Shown here piece after piece: positions 27,707 to 36,743 of a stretch of 64,000 nucleotides of DNA. Position 1 is the stretch's first letter. Each line of letters begins with the position of its first letter. The stretch covers positions 5,815-69,814 of the forward strand of contig DASPIZ010000029.1 in the NCBI GenBank assembly GCA_035628875.1, read 5' to 3'. The notes beneath the pieces are model-generated. The model ran no database searches, was not told the DNA's origin, and saw only the letters and a program-made list of their open reading frames with translations. Both the position numbers and the translations under genes were made by a program. This DNA comes from Ohtaekwangia sp035628875 (GTDB lineage: Bacteria > Bacteroidota > Bacteroidia > Cytophagales > Cyclobacteriaceae).

Positions 27707-29824
27707 TTAGGAAAAGACCTGGAAGACAATAAGGGCTGAAACGTAGGCCAGAATGGTCATATAAACAAGCTGGATGAGTGGCCATTTCCATCCCTTGGTT
27801 TCGCGGTATACAACGGCAAGGGTACTCATACATTGCATGGCAAAGGTGTAGAATACCAACAAAGATAATCCTACGGCAGTTGTAAATCGCGGGCCACCGG
27901 TTTCAGGATTCACCTCTTCTTTCATGCGTTGCTTAATGGTTCCTTCATCGTCTGTGCCACTACCGATACTGTATATGGTGGCCATGGTCCCAACAAACAC
28001 CTCACGGGCAGCAAAAGAAGTGATCAGCGCGATACCGATCTTCCAGTCGTAACCAAGTGGTCTGATCGCCGGTTCTATCGCTTTACCAATAATTCCTGCA
28101 TAAGAATGTTCGAGCTTGTAAGAGGCAACGGCGTCGTCTAATTCCGCTGGGGACAATTCCCTTTCAGTGGATTGTGCCAGCACATTTTGTTCCGCATTAT
28201 TCATTGCGTCGCCAGGGCCAAAGCTGGCCAACACCCACAGAATGATACTGATCGCAAGAATGATTTTGCCTGCTTCGAAAACAAAAGCTTTTGTTTTTTC
28301 CAGAATGGTATAACCCACGTTCGACCACTTGGGTATCCTGTAAGTGGGAAGCTCCATGATGAGGTAACTCCTTTCCTTCACGCGAATGATTAGTTTCATC
28401 ACCCAGGCCGAAACAAGGGCAGCCACGAACCCCAGGAGATAAAGACCCATGAGTGCAAGGCCCTGGAGGTTAAAAAATCCCAATGCTTTTTGCTCAGGAA
28501 CGATCAATGCGATGAGGATCGTAAAAATGGGTAATCGCGCTGAGCAACTCATCAAAGGTGTAACCATGATGGTGATGGTGCGTTCTTTCCAGTTGTCGAT
28601 CGTGCGCGTTGCCATGATAGCAGGAATCGCACACGCTACGCCAGACATAAGTGGAACAACACTTTTTCCGTTTAATCCGAATTTCCGCATCAGCTTATCC
28701 ATCAGGAAAACAACGCGCGCCATATAGCCCGATTCTTCCAGCACTGAAATGAAAGCAAATAAAATAGCAATCTGTGGAACGAAAATTACAATGCCGCCGA
28801 TTCCCGGCACAATACCATCAGCCAGAAGGCTTGTAAGCGGACCCGCTGGTAGTATGTCGGACAAATACGAACTTAATTGAGCAAATGTGGCGTCAATAAA
28901 ATCCATCGGTACTGATGCCCATGGAAAGATGGCCTGAAAGATGAGGAACAAAACCACGAAGAAGATCACGTAACCCCATACACGATGTGTGATGATGCGG
29001 TCAATGCGCGTTGAATTTTTTTTCCACGATGGGTCTTGACTTTTCAACGTCACTTCGTTCAACAAGTCTTGTATATAGCTATACCGTTGTATCGTTTCAG
29101 CACCTTGAAATTTTCCGGAGAAGAACTGATGCTTTTCCCGAATATCATCTACCTGTTTTTTTTGACCGGGATTCAGAAATCCTAGTGATTGTGGTTGCTC
29201 AAGGAAAAGGTAGGCCTCATAATCGTTGTCGACACCTAATTGGTTTCGCAGGTCTTTTACTGGTGCAGCCACTTCCGTCCAAACCGGAAAAATGGTTTGT
29301 TGGTTTGAATTTGCAGGTGCGGTCAATTCCTGAAGGAGCTGAGCAACACCTACGCCGTTTCGGGCATTAACGGGAATTACAGGAACCCCTAATTTCCTGG
29401 ACAGTGAATTCAGATCGTAGCTGATACCGGCTTTCGCAGCAAGATCCATCATGGTTAAGACCAATACCGTAGGCAAACCCAGGTCAATAATCTGCGTAAG
29501 CAGCAGCAGGCCGCGCTTTAAATTGGTAGCATCGGCTACCACAACAATTCTGGCTGGTGTGTTTGGGGAATGATGATTTAGAAGCACCTCGGAAACGATT
29601 CGCTCGTCGAGGCTCCTGGGATAAATGCTGTAAATTCCGGGGAAATCGATGATTTCAATGACTCCGCCATCCGGAAGGTTACATAGCCCGGATTTCTTCT
29701 CAACGGTCACTCCGGGAAAGTTTCCAATTTTCTGATTTAGCCCTGTAAGGTGGTTAAACAAAGAAGATTTACCCGAGTTAGGGTTTCCGGCGAGCGCAAT
29801 TTTTATCCTTTTGGTTGAAGACAT
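27707..29824 (-). CDS. feoB: ferrous iron transport protein B
   Basis: 705 residues. N-terminal G domain: G1 'GNPNSGKSSLFN', G2 Thr in 'PGVTVEKKSG', G3 'DFPGIYS'. At the G4 position, usually NxxD, the sequence reads TMMD ('LVLTMMDLA'). The membrane core has the two Gate motifs, including 'GVACAIPAIMATRTI' with the conserved Cys, and a C-terminal 'FAAREVFVGTMATIYS' segment. It moves Fe2+ across the inner membrane. Its ATG overlaps the feoA stop by one base (TAATG), so the two are coupled. No feoC seen. Confidence 0.96.
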   Translation of the reverse strand: MSSTKRIKIALAGNPNSGKSSLFNHLTGLNQKIGNFPGVTVEKKSGLCNLPDGGVIEIIDFPGIYSIYPRSLDERIVSEVLLNHHSPNTPARIVVVADATNLKRGLLLLTQIIDLGLPTVLVLTMMDLAAKAGISYDLNSLSRKLGVPVIPVNARNGVGVAQLLQELTAPANSNQQTIFPVWTEVAAPVKDLRNQLGVDNDYEAYLFLEQPQSLGFLNPGQKKQVDDIREKHQFFSGKFQGAETIQRYSYIQDLLNEVTLKSQDPSWKKNSTRIDRIITHRVWGYVIFFVVLFLIFQAIFPWASVPMDFIDATFAQLSSYLSDILPAGPLTSLLADGIVPGIGGIVIFVPQIAILFAFISVLEESGYMARVVFLMDKLMRKFGLNGKSVVPLMSGVACAIPAIMATRTIDNWKERTITIMVTPLMSCSARLPIFTILIALIVPEQKALGFFNLQGLALMGLYLLGFVAALVSAWVMKLIIRVKERSYLIMELPTYRIPKWSNVGYTILEKTKAFVFEAGKIILAISIILWVLASFGPGDAMNNAEQNVLAQSTERELSPAELDDAVASYKLEHSYAGIIGKAIEPAIRPLGYDWKIGIALITSFAAREVFVGTMATIYSIGSGTDDEGTIKQRMKEEVNPETGGPRFTTAVGLSLLVFYTFAMQCMSTLAVVYRETKGWKWPLIQLVYMTILAYVSALIVFQVFS

Positions 29825-30057
29825 TAATTAACAATTGAAATCGTAGCCGCTTCTTCCAATCGAAGCGATAGCTCATAGCCCGAAACGCTGATGCAGACCG
29901 GATCTCCAAAAGGAGCAGAGAAATTAAATCGTATGGCAGCGCCTGGAAGACATCCCATCTCCATAAGTTTCACCGATAAATCATCATCGGTAAAACCCGA
30001 TACAATCCCAACATCTCCGGGCTTCATCTCCGCTACGTTTTTAGCTGAATTTGCCAT
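29824..30057 (-). CDS. feoA: ferrous iron transport protein A
   Basis: 77 residues, an SH3-like FeoA domain: 'AEMKPGDVGIVSGFTDDD', 'VKLMEMGCLPGAAIRFNFSAPFGDPVCI' region and 'YELSLRLEEAATI'. FeoA is a cytosolic partner that supports FeoB-dependent Fe2+ uptake. First gene of feoAB, with a good promoter upstream at 30088-30118. Confidence 0.93.
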   Translation of the reverse strand: MANSAKNVAEMKPGDVGIVSGFTDDDLSVKLMEMGCLPGAAIRFNFSAPFGDPVCISVSGYELSLRLEEAATISIVN

Positions 30058-30087
30058 TCATCTTATTTAGATTAATTTCAAACAAGG

Positions 30088-30118
30088 CAAAGATATAGGT
30101 GGTTCCCCTTCCGTGCAA
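30088..30118 (-). promoter_or_regulatory. promoter of feoAB
   Basis: Minus strand: TTG (30118-30116), 20-base spacer, TATCTTTG (30095-30088), a full match to the Bacteroidota consensus. The ATG is 30 bases further on. Between -7 box and ATG lies an A/T-rich imperfect dyad (30065-30082, TTTAGATTAAT then TTCAAA) that could bind an iron-responsive repressor; this is a guess. Confidence 0.6.
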
Positions 30119-30152
30119 CGATTTACAAGAAGATAAAAAACAATTTACCCTT

Positions 30153-30305
30153 ATGGCGCGATCAAAGAAGAAACAGCAAAAAAAGCAGGGAATACAGGAA
30201 CAAAAGCCAACGTCCGAGGTGAATCGCGCTACGGCGTCGGATCAACCAAATGATTATGGCGGAATTCCGGATCGCGATTTGAAAAAAAACCTCGGCTGCG
30301 GTTAA
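30153..30305 (+). CDS. small conserved basic protein ending in 'LKKNLGCG'
   Basis: 50 residues from the ATG at 30153; an in-frame upstream start would overlap the feoA promoter. The N-terminus is Lys/Gln-rich ('MARSKKKQQKKQGIQEQK'); the C-terminus 'YGGIPDRDLKKNLGCG' resembles the end of small proteins I recall from other Bacteroidota. No signal or membrane segment. Its stop overlaps the convergent murF-alr stop by four bases. Function unknown. Confidence 0.6.
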   Translation: MARSKKKQQKKQGIQEQKPTSEVNRATASDQPNDYGGIPDRDLKKNLGCG

Positions 30306-32740
30306 ATACTTTCTGCGACAAAAACGCGCTTCACACGTTCACTGGTATTTGTAAGGATCTCATAGGGAATGGTGTGGATGGCTTCTGCAACCTCCTGGAT
30401 TGGAAGGTCTCGTCCAAAGACAATCACTTCATCACCCTCTTCAGCCTCTGTTCCGGTAAGGTCTATCATCGTCATGTCCATGCAAACATTGCCGATAACC
30501 GGTACTTTTTTTCCGCGCACCAGGACTTTTCCAACGCCACGGCTAAACGCACGATTGAATCCATCAGCGTAACCGATGGCAATGGTGCCAGTTTTCATTT
30601 CCCGGCTGGCGACACCGCGACGACCATAGCCAATAGTTTCACCCGGTGCGATCGTTTTTATTTGTGAAATCACCGTCTTTAATGTGGCTACCGTGCGAAG
30701 GTCATGCACCTGATCGTTGGTTGGATCCACACCATACAAACCAATGCCGAGGCGAACCATATCAAACTGAAATTGAGGAAGCCGGAGTATTCCTGGAGAA
30801 TTAAGCAAGTGATAAAGCGGACGATAACCGATGTTATCAGATATAAATGCGGCCCATGTTCTAAAGTATGTCGCTTGTGTATTGGAAAAATCATCATGTA
30901 ATGCCTCATCAGCTCCCGCAAGGTGGCTGAATATAGAAGCTACTTTAATATTGGGATGTTGTTTTAAAAGAAAGACCAGCTCCTCCAGCACAGGCTGTGA
31001 AAAACCCAACCGGTGCATGCCTGTATCAAGCTTAATGTGAACGTTACAGGCTCGTCCATTCAGAAAGCGCAACAATGAAATCAAAATATTAAAATTATAG
31101 ATTTCAGGTTCCAGCCGATGCGTTATGATATTATCAAAACTATCTTCCGATGGATTCATCACCAGGATCGGTAAGGCGATGTTGTTTTTTCTTAGCTCAA
31201 CACCCTCATCGGCATAGGCTACACCCAAGTAGTCAGCCCGATGATACTGTAAAATATTGGCGATCTCGTTGCTTCCACTGCCATAAGCAAATGCCTTGAC
31301 CATGACCATAATTTTGGTGGATGGTTGCAGCCTTGATTTAAAAAAATTGAAATTATGGACAAGCGCATCTAAATCAACTTCCATGATAGTGCCATGCACT
31401 TTGCGCTGTAGCTTACTTACGATTTTTTCAAATTCAAAAGTACGCGCGCCTTTTACAAGAACCACTTCCTGTTGCCATTCATCCGGATTAAAACTGTGAA
31501 TGAATCTATCGGTATCAGGATAAAACGTTGAAGGGATTGTAAAAGCATGTTGCTGTTTTTGTATTTGTGGTCCGATACCGATAAAACGCTGTACACCGCT
31601 TTCGTGAATAAGGCTGGCAATTTGCGTGGCAAGAGATTCTTCATCAAGTCCGGATTGAAGAACATCAGAAAGAATGACAGTCTTTTTCTTTTTCTGATGT
31701 TGCTGTGAAAGAAATTGTAAACTGATTTCAATTCCACCAAGGTCATTGTTGTATGTGTCATCGATGATCTGACATTGGTTAATCCCTTCCTTTAGTTCAA
31801 GACGCATCGGTATTGTTTTTAACCCGTTGACGCCTTCCTGAATTTGTTCGGGAGGGTATCCCATACACAATAAAACCACAATGGTATGGAGGCAATTTTC
31901 AACAGAAGCTTTATCCTGAAATGGAAGTGTAAAGATGAAATGACTGGATTTCCACCACAGGTTATAATTGTAGTGTTCTTTTTTGATGCGTATATCCGCT
32001 TCGGTTGATATACCCCACGAAATTGTATTCAGGGAAGCAGATTGAATAACCTCATCGATGATGCTGTGATCTTTACAATACACCACAAATTCTGCATTGC
32101 CGAATAACTTGATTTTTTCTCTGATCTTTTGTTCAAGATCGTTAAATCCTTCATCATGCGCAGGGCCGATGTTTGTAAATACACCGAAGGTAGGCTTAAT
32201 CACCTGGAAGAGATTGTCCATTTCTCCGGGTTTTGATATACCAGCTTCAAAAATTCCAACCGTGTGATGTGATTGCATTTGCCATACCGACAACGGTACC
32301 CCTACCTGGGAATTATAACTTCCCGGATTTTTTACCGGCACTTCAAACTTCGATAAGATTTGAAACAACCATTCTTTGATGATAGTTTTCCCGTTACTTC
32401 CCGTTACACCGATAACGGGATATTGAAACTGATCCCGATGCACGCGCGCAATGGCTTGCAATGCCGATATAGCAGAGGGTACCAGAAGCATATTACTTTC
32501 TTTAAACCGACTGATATCTTTTGGCGCCCTTTCAACAATAAATTGCCGGAATCCGGATGCATACAACTTCTCAAGATGCTCATGACCATCATGGCGTTCA
32601 CCTTTTATCGCAAAGAAAATCGTTCCTGCCGGTGTGGTGGCTTTCCGACTATCCAGTAAAAGGTGATGTACCGGTAAATCTTTCGTGAAGCAAATACACT
32701 TGCCTTTGGTGATATCAGTAAGCGCTGAGAAATGAATCAT
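30302..32740 (-). CDS. bifunctional MurF ligase / alanine racemase
   Basis: 812 residues from the ATG at 32740, which directly follows the csaA stop (TAAATATG); an upstream start would run into csaA. Residues 1 to about 440 are UDP-N-acetylmuramoyl-tripeptide:D-alanyl-D-alanine ligase, with ATP loop 'GVTGSNGKTIIKEW' and 'GIFEAGISKPGEM'. From about 455 it is a PLP-dependent alanine racemase: Schiff-base Lys in 'MVKAFAYGSGSNEIA', 'HIKLDTGMHRLGF', 'IGYGRRG' with the Tyr, and 'GNVCMDMTMIDLTG'. One chain thus makes D-Ala and adds D-Ala-D-Ala to the peptidoglycan precursor. This fusion is known in Bacteroidota. Confidence 0.95.
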   Translation of the reverse strand: MIHFSALTDITKGKCICFTKDLPVHHLLLDSRKATTPAGTIFFAIKGERHDGHEHLEKLYASGFRQFIVERAPKDISRFKESNMLLVPSAISALQAIARVHRDQFQYPVIGVTGSNGKTIIKEWLFQILSKFEVPVKNPGSYNSQVGVPLSVWQMQSHHTVGIFEAGISKPGEMDNLFQVIKPTFGVFTNIGPAHDEGFNDLEQKIREKIKLFGNAEFVVYCKDHSIIDEVIQSASLNTISWGISTEADIRIKKEHYNYNLWWKSSHFIFTLPFQDKASVENCLHTIVVLLCMGYPPEQIQEGVNGLKTIPMRLELKEGINQCQIIDDTYNNDLGGIEISLQFLSQQHQKKKKTVILSDVLQSGLDEESLATQIASLIHESGVQRFIGIGPQIQKQQHAFTIPSTFYPDTDRFIHSFNPDEWQQEVVLVKGARTFEFEKIVSKLQRKVHGTIMEVDLDALVHNFNFFKSRLQPSTKIMVMVKAFAYGSGSNEIANILQYHRADYLGVAYADEGVELRKNNIALPILVMNPSEDSFDNIITHRLEPEIYNFNILISLLRFLNGRACNVHIKLDTGMHRLGFSQPVLEELVFLLKQHPNIKVASIFSHLAGADEALHDDFSNTQATYFRTWAAFISDNIGYRPLYHLLNSPGILRLPQFQFDMVRLGIGLYGVDPTNDQVHDLRTVATLKTVISQIKTIAPGETIGYGRRGVASREMKTGTIAIGYADGFNRAFSRGVGKVLVRGKKVPVIGNVCMDMTMIDLTGTEAEEGDEVIVFGRDLPIQEVAEAIHTIPYEILTNTSERVKRVFVAESI

Positions 32741-32742
32741 AT

Positions 32743-33075
32743 TTAAAAAAGGCGCACCCCATTCGGTACATTTTTTTCGATTGAGCACAAAACCACTTCA
32801 CCTTTGTCATCCGGAAAACCGGTAATCAAGACCTCAGACATAAAGTTGGCGATTTGTTTGGGTGGAAAGTTAACAACACAAATTACCTGGCGGCCAATAA
32901 GTTCGTCGGGTGTATAGTGAAATGTTATCTGTGCACTGGATTTCTTTATGCCAAATTCTCCAAGATCAACCCAGACTTTATACGCAGGCTTTTTAACTTC
33001 GGAAAATGCCTTCACATCCACAATCGTACCCGCTCGCATATCTATTTTGCTGAAATCTTCCCAATTTATCGTCAT
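32743..33075 (-). CDS. csaA: CsaA-like tRNA-binding (OB-fold) protein
   Basis: 110 residues, a single EMAP-II/tRNA-binding OB fold: 'FSKIDMRAGTIVDVKAFSEV', 'KPAYKVWVDLGEFGIKKSSAQI' region, 'YTPDELIGRQVICVVNFPPKQI' region and 'PNGVRLF' end. CsaA proteins act as homodimeric chaperones in secretion in Bacillus; the Bacteroidota role is not established. It overlaps nothing and lies two bases before murF-alr, so the two are coupled. Confidence 0.9.
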   Translation of the reverse strand: MTINWEDFSKIDMRAGTIVDVKAFSEVKKPAYKVWVDLGEFGIKKSSAQITFHYTPDELIGRQVICVVNFPPKQIANFMSEVLITGFPDDKGEVVLCSIEKNVPNGVRLF

Positions 33076-33260
33076 ACGTTTGAAAAATATGTGTTGGGCT
33101 AAAAGTTAATGATTTGTTAAAGAGTTTCCAGATACCTTCCCGAACACTAATTTTAAAGAACTATTTCATTGTTCACGACATCTTTAATAAAATAAAAATT
33201 TTCTTTCTCTGTGAAACATAAAAGTAAATTTGGCCGTTACGACAGGGACCTAAACTGAAT

Positions 33261-33635
33261 ATGAGAATAAGCATTTGCAGCATGTTATTCCTGATATACG
33301 GTGTACTCTGCACTGGTGTACAGTCCGCTTATGCTCAGGAGGTTGGTAGTCCGAGTTTTGAGGCGTATGATATGGAACCAGGCCGCGAACGATTACTCCT
33401 GACCGCCGGCGAAACGTTAACCGATCCGGCAAAACCTACTGCCGAAGACAAACCTGCTATTAAAACCACATCAAAAGATTCTCTTAATAAACTGCCCCCT
33501 GTTAAAGCTGAAATGGAAAAAACGGAGGCATCAAAACCGGAAAGCAAGCCACAGGAAACCGACGATTCTATTCTTTCTTTCAATTTCCTTTATTATCTGA
33601 TAGAGAAATACAAACTACAGGATATTATCGATTAG
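33261..33635 (+). CDS. small secreted hypothetical protein
   Basis: 124 residues; signal peptide with likely cleavage at 'QSAYAQ' (after residue 25). The mature chain is low-complexity, rich in Lys, Pro, Glu and Thr ('TLTDPAKPTAEDKPAIK', 'KMEKTEASKPESKPQ'-type stretches), with a short ordered end 'FNFLYYLIEKYKLQDIID'. A -7 box TAAATTTG lies at 33225-33232, 28 bases before the ATG. It is 50 bases upstream of the TonB receptor gene. No family recognised; possibly a periplasmic partner. Confidence 0.7.
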   Translation: MRISICSMLFLIYGVLCTGVQSAYAQEVGSPSFEAYDMEPGRERLLLTAGETLTDPAKPTAEDKPAIKTTSKDSLNKLPPVKAEMEKTEASKPESKPQETDDSILSFNFLYYLIEKYKLQDIID

Positions 33636-33658
33636 CTTTCTTTTTTGTTTTCTATTCC

Positions 33659-33683
33659 TATATTTGCAACGTTGTTGCAAATA
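33659..33683 (+). promoter_or_regulatory. operator-like perfect palindrome overlapping the -7 box of the TonB receptor gene
   Basis: Arms TATTTGCAAC (33661-33670) and GTTGCAAATA (33674-33683) are exact reverse complements with spacer GTT. The -7 box TATATTTG (33659-33666) overlaps the left arm, and the right arm ends two bases before the ATG at 33686. A repressor bound here would cover the start of transcription. Size and symmetry fit Fur-family operators; the ligand is not known from sequence. Confidence 0.7.
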
Positions 33684-33685
33684 CG

Positions 33686-36067
33686 ATGATCCGCCATCTT
33701 CTGATACTTTTCCTTTTTATCTCCTCGCAAATCCATGCGCAGGAAACCTGTTCACACGAAATCCGGGGAACGGTTGAAGACCACGAAGGAGTGGTATTGG
33801 TTGGTGCAACCATCTGGATCAACGCATTAAACCGCGGAACCACCAGTGCCCTGGAAGGAGATTTTATATTAAATGACCTGTGCGCGGGGAATCATGCAAT
33901 TAGGGTATCATACCTGGGATACGAAGAGCAACATCTTACGGTGAGGGTACCAGTGTCGAAAAACTTAATCATCAAATTAAAACCTTCAACAAAAGTACTG
34001 CATGATCTCGTTGTTGAAGGTGAGCACGTTCAGAAACATGGGTTGTCACAATCGCTTAGCATCGTATCGGTTGACGAACTAAAAGCGCGAAAGGGAAAAC
34101 CCCTGGGTGAAATTCTCCGTCATGTTCCGGGTGTTACAACGATGATGACAGGTCCGGGTATCTTCAAGCCCGTGATTCATGGGTTGCACAGTCAACGTAT
34201 TCTGATCTTGAACAATGGCATTCGTCAGGAGGGTCAACAATGGGGAGTTGAGCATGCTCCTGAAATTGATCCATACATCGCAGTTGAGGTGGAAGTAGTG
34301 AAAGGAGCTGAAACGGTTCGCTATGGATCAGATGCGCTTGGAGGTGTAATCATGGTCAATCCACCTTCACTTCCACACTCTGATGCAATTGGTGGTGAGT
34401 TCAATACAGCCATCTCATCCAACAACAGAATGGGTGTTTTTTCAGCTTTGGTTGAAGGAGGTCTTGGTAAAACAAAAGACTTTGGCTGGCGCGTGCAAGG
34501 TACTGTTAAAAAAGGTGGTGATTTTCACACACCTGATTATAACCTCTCCAATACCGGGATGGAAGAACTGAATTTTTCCGGAGCACTCGGTCTAAAGCGA
34601 AAAGACCATGAGATCGAAGTATTTATCAGCACCTTCAATACAGCGATAGGAATTCTTCGCAGTGCGCACACAGGCAACCTGACGGACCTTCAAAATTCGA
34701 TTCAGAAAAAACGGCCCTGGTATATCGGAGACTTTACCTATGCTATAGAGAATCCGCGTCAACAAACAAACCATCATCTTGTAAAAGTAGATGCTAACAA
34801 AATCATTAACGGAATAGGAAAGCTTTCTTTCAGATATGGAGGTCAGCTAAATCAACGCAAGGAATATGATATTCGCAGGGGAGCACGGAATAATACACCA
34901 GCCCTATCGTTGGATCTTTACAGCCATGTGCTGGACCTGACCCTCGACCATACACATGCGGAGTGGACTGGTAGTGTAGGACTGAACGGTACGTGGAAAC
35001 AAAACGATAATGTATTGAGCACAGGGATATTGCCCGACTATCAGCAACGTTCAGCCGGAATCTTTTTTATTGAGAAACGCAAGCTGAATAAATGGCTTCT
35101 TGAAGCTGGCGTACGCATGGACTATCAACACCTCGATGTTGCCGTCTTTGATCAGCAAAACAATTTATTGAAGCCATCGTACAATTTTTACTTTGCATCG
35201 GCATCGCTGGGAAGTTCCGTTTACTTTAACCCCGGCTCGCGCTTGTCATTGAGTACTTCAGTCTCATCAAGACCACCGCATAGCAGTGAATTATTCAGCC
35301 AGGGGTTACACCATAGTGCTGCAGCCATAGAAGAAGGATTGATGATTTCGAATGGTGAATGGAATGATGATCTCAAGAATGTGAATAAGGAAGTGTCTTA
35401 CAAAGCCGTGAGTACATATCAATATGCGGGTGACCAATTAACATTTGAAGTGACAGCACATTTGAACTACATAAACAACTATGTGTATCTCCGTCCTTAT
35501 GAAACAAGGCTGGATATCCGTGGATACTTTCCTGTGTTTCATTATCGACAGACCGATGCACTTCTTGCCGGTGGCGATGCTTCGGTAAACTGGTTGTTGA
35601 CGGAGCGGTGGACGTATGCAACAAGTGTTTCGTATCTGTATGCAGCAAACCTGACACAACATGATCGATTGCCCATGGTAGCACCACCCATGATCGACAA
35701 TGAAATCACGTACACGCTACCCGCATTGCACAATTGGCGGAATCTTTATGTTAAGGCAAGCTTTCCCCTGGGATTAAAACAAACCCGGGCGCCAGAAACG
35801 ATATATCCTGCAGATCTTGATAGTCACGATACATCCGATGGTAAACTGTTTGATTTTATGCCTTCACCTTCAGCCTATCTGCTCATGGATCTGGAGATAG
35901 GTGCTCAATTTCCGTGGACCAACCGTGACCTGACAATTATCCTTACCGCGGAAAATTTGCTTAACACTTCCTATAGAAACTACATGAATCGCCTCCGGTA
36001 TTTTGCCGATGAAACAGGCAGGAACTTTACCCTACGGATGACTTATACATTCCATTCTCATAAATAA
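33686..36067 (+). CDS. TonB-dependent receptor, ZnuD-like, probable zinc or metal uptake
   Basis: 793 residues. Signal peptide to about residue 18 ('FLFISSQIHAQ'), carboxypeptidase-like regulatory domain about 25-105 ('IRGTVEDHEGVVLVGATIWI'), plug domain about 125-230, then a 22-strand barrel ending 'FTLRMTYTFHSHK'. The plug has 'NNGIRQEGQQWGVEHAPEID' and 'VEVEVVKGAETVRYGSDALG', resembling the HAxxxDP...EVV..A pattern of ZnuD zinc receptors. It would import a metal or metal complex across the outer membrane with TonB energy. A Fur-type palindrome covers its promoter, and a lipoprotein with a His motif follows. Metal specificity is inferred. Confidence 0.88.
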   Translation: MIRHLLILFLFISSQIHAQETCSHEIRGTVEDHEGVVLVGATIWINALNRGTTSALEGDFILNDLCAGNHAIRVSYLGYEEQHLTVRVPVSKNLIIKLKPSTKVLHDLVVEGEHVQKHGLSQSLSIVSVDELKARKGKPLGEILRHVPGVTTMMTGPGIFKPVIHGLHSQRILILNNGIRQEGQQWGVEHAPEIDPYIAVEVEVVKGAETVRYGSDALGGVIMVNPPSLPHSDAIGGEFNTAISSNNRMGVFSALVEGGLGKTKDFGWRVQGTVKKGGDFHTPDYNLSNTGMEELNFSGALGLKRKDHEIEVFISTFNTAIGILRSAHTGNLTDLQNSIQKKRPWYIGDFTYAIENPRQQTNHHLVKVDANKIINGIGKLSFRYGGQLNQRKEYDIRRGARNNTPALSLDLYSHVLDLTLDHTHAEWTGSVGLNGTWKQNDNVLSTGILPDYQQRSAGIFFIEKRKLNKWLLEAGVRMDYQHLDVAVFDQQNNLLKPSYNFYFASASLGSSVYFNPGSRLSLSTSVSSRPPHSSELFSQGLHHSAAAIEEGLMISNGEWNDDLKNVNKEVSYKAVSTYQYAGDQLTFEVTAHLNYINNYVYLRPYETRLDIRGYFPVFHYRQTDALLAGGDASVNWLLTERWTYATSVSYLYAANLTQHDRLPMVAPPMIDNEITYTLPALHNWRNLYVKASFPLGLKQTRAPETIYPADLDSHDTSDGKLFDFMPSPSAYLLMDLEIGAQFPWTNRDLTIILTAENLLNTSYRNYMNRLRYFADETGRNFTLRMTYTFHSHK

Positions 36068-36085
36068 AAATCAATTCCCATTAAC

Positions 36086-36691
36086 ATGAAAAACATGAAC
36101 TTTAGACTTTTTCGCCTGCCGGTAACAGTGTATGCGATTGCTTTAACTTTGGTATTTCAGGCTTGTAAAAATGATGATGATCCTAAGCCGGCCAATGAAG
36201 AAGAATTAATTACAACGGTAGCCCTGGTGTTTCAAAAGCTGGAATCAGACGAACCTGCGCGACGATTTGAGTGGAAAGACGTTGACGGAACAGGTGCAGG
36301 AGCGCCGGTTATTGATGAGATTGAACTTGATGCGCATGCGGCCTACAGCCTGTCCGTGGAATTAAAAGATGAATCAAATCCCAATGATGTTGAGGATATC
36401 ACTTCGGAAATTGAAGAAGAAGGAACGGAACATCAGTTTTTCTTTACGGTTAATCCTGGAGATTTGGATATTGACATTACGTACAATGACGAGGATGCAG
36501 ATGGTAAGCCGATCGGGCTTATAAATCATGTTGCTGTTGGTCATGCTCACGATGTAGTGACTGGTACTTTAGGCGTGACGCTCCGTCATAAGCCAAAAAA
36601 GGATGCAGCAGGTGTTGCTAATGGTGATATTACCAATGCAGCAGGAGACACTGACATTGAGGTCGTCTTTAATGTGAATCTGAATGAATAA
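36086..36691 (+). CDS. lipoprotein with His motif, partner of the TonB receptor
   Basis: 201 residues; lipoprotein signal with Cys27 in 'LVFQAC', followed by an Asp-rich start 'KNDDDPKP'. The domain is acidic and beta-rich ('IDEIELDAHAAYSLSVELKDE', 'HQFFFTVNPGDLDIDITYND'). Near the C-terminus 'LINHVAVGHAHDVV' holds three His in close spacing, then 'GTLGVTLRHKPKKD' and a final 'DTDIEVVFNVNLN'. It starts 18 bases after the receptor and shares its terminator, so it is in the same operon and may capture the metal at the cell surface (inference). No named family recognised. Confidence 0.78.
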   Translation: MKNMNFRLFRLPVTVYAIALTLVFQACKNDDDPKPANEEELITTVALVFQKLESDEPARRFEWKDVDGTGAGAPVIDEIELDAHAAYSLSVELKDESNPNDVEDITSEIEEEGTEHQFFFTVNPGDLDIDITYNDEDADGKPIGLINHVAVGHAHDVVTGTLGVTLRHKPKKDAAGVANGDITNAAGDTDIEVVFNVNLNE

Positions 36692-36699
36692 TGAACGCG

Positions 36700-36743
36700 G
36701 CTGGTTCAGCGAAAGGTTGAACCAGCTTATGCTTCTTTTTTTA
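36700..36743 (+). terminator. terminator of the TonB receptor-lipoprotein operon
   Basis: GCTGGTTCA and TGAACCAGC pair around a 9-base loop, followed after a few bases by a T-rich run that lies inside the 3' end of the convergent hisA-like gene. Confidence 0.75.

Noticed and set aside
32740..32788. Upstream start adding 16 residues to MurF-Alr
   Set aside because: It would overlap csaA; the ATG at 32740 follows the csaA stop directly and fits the family start.
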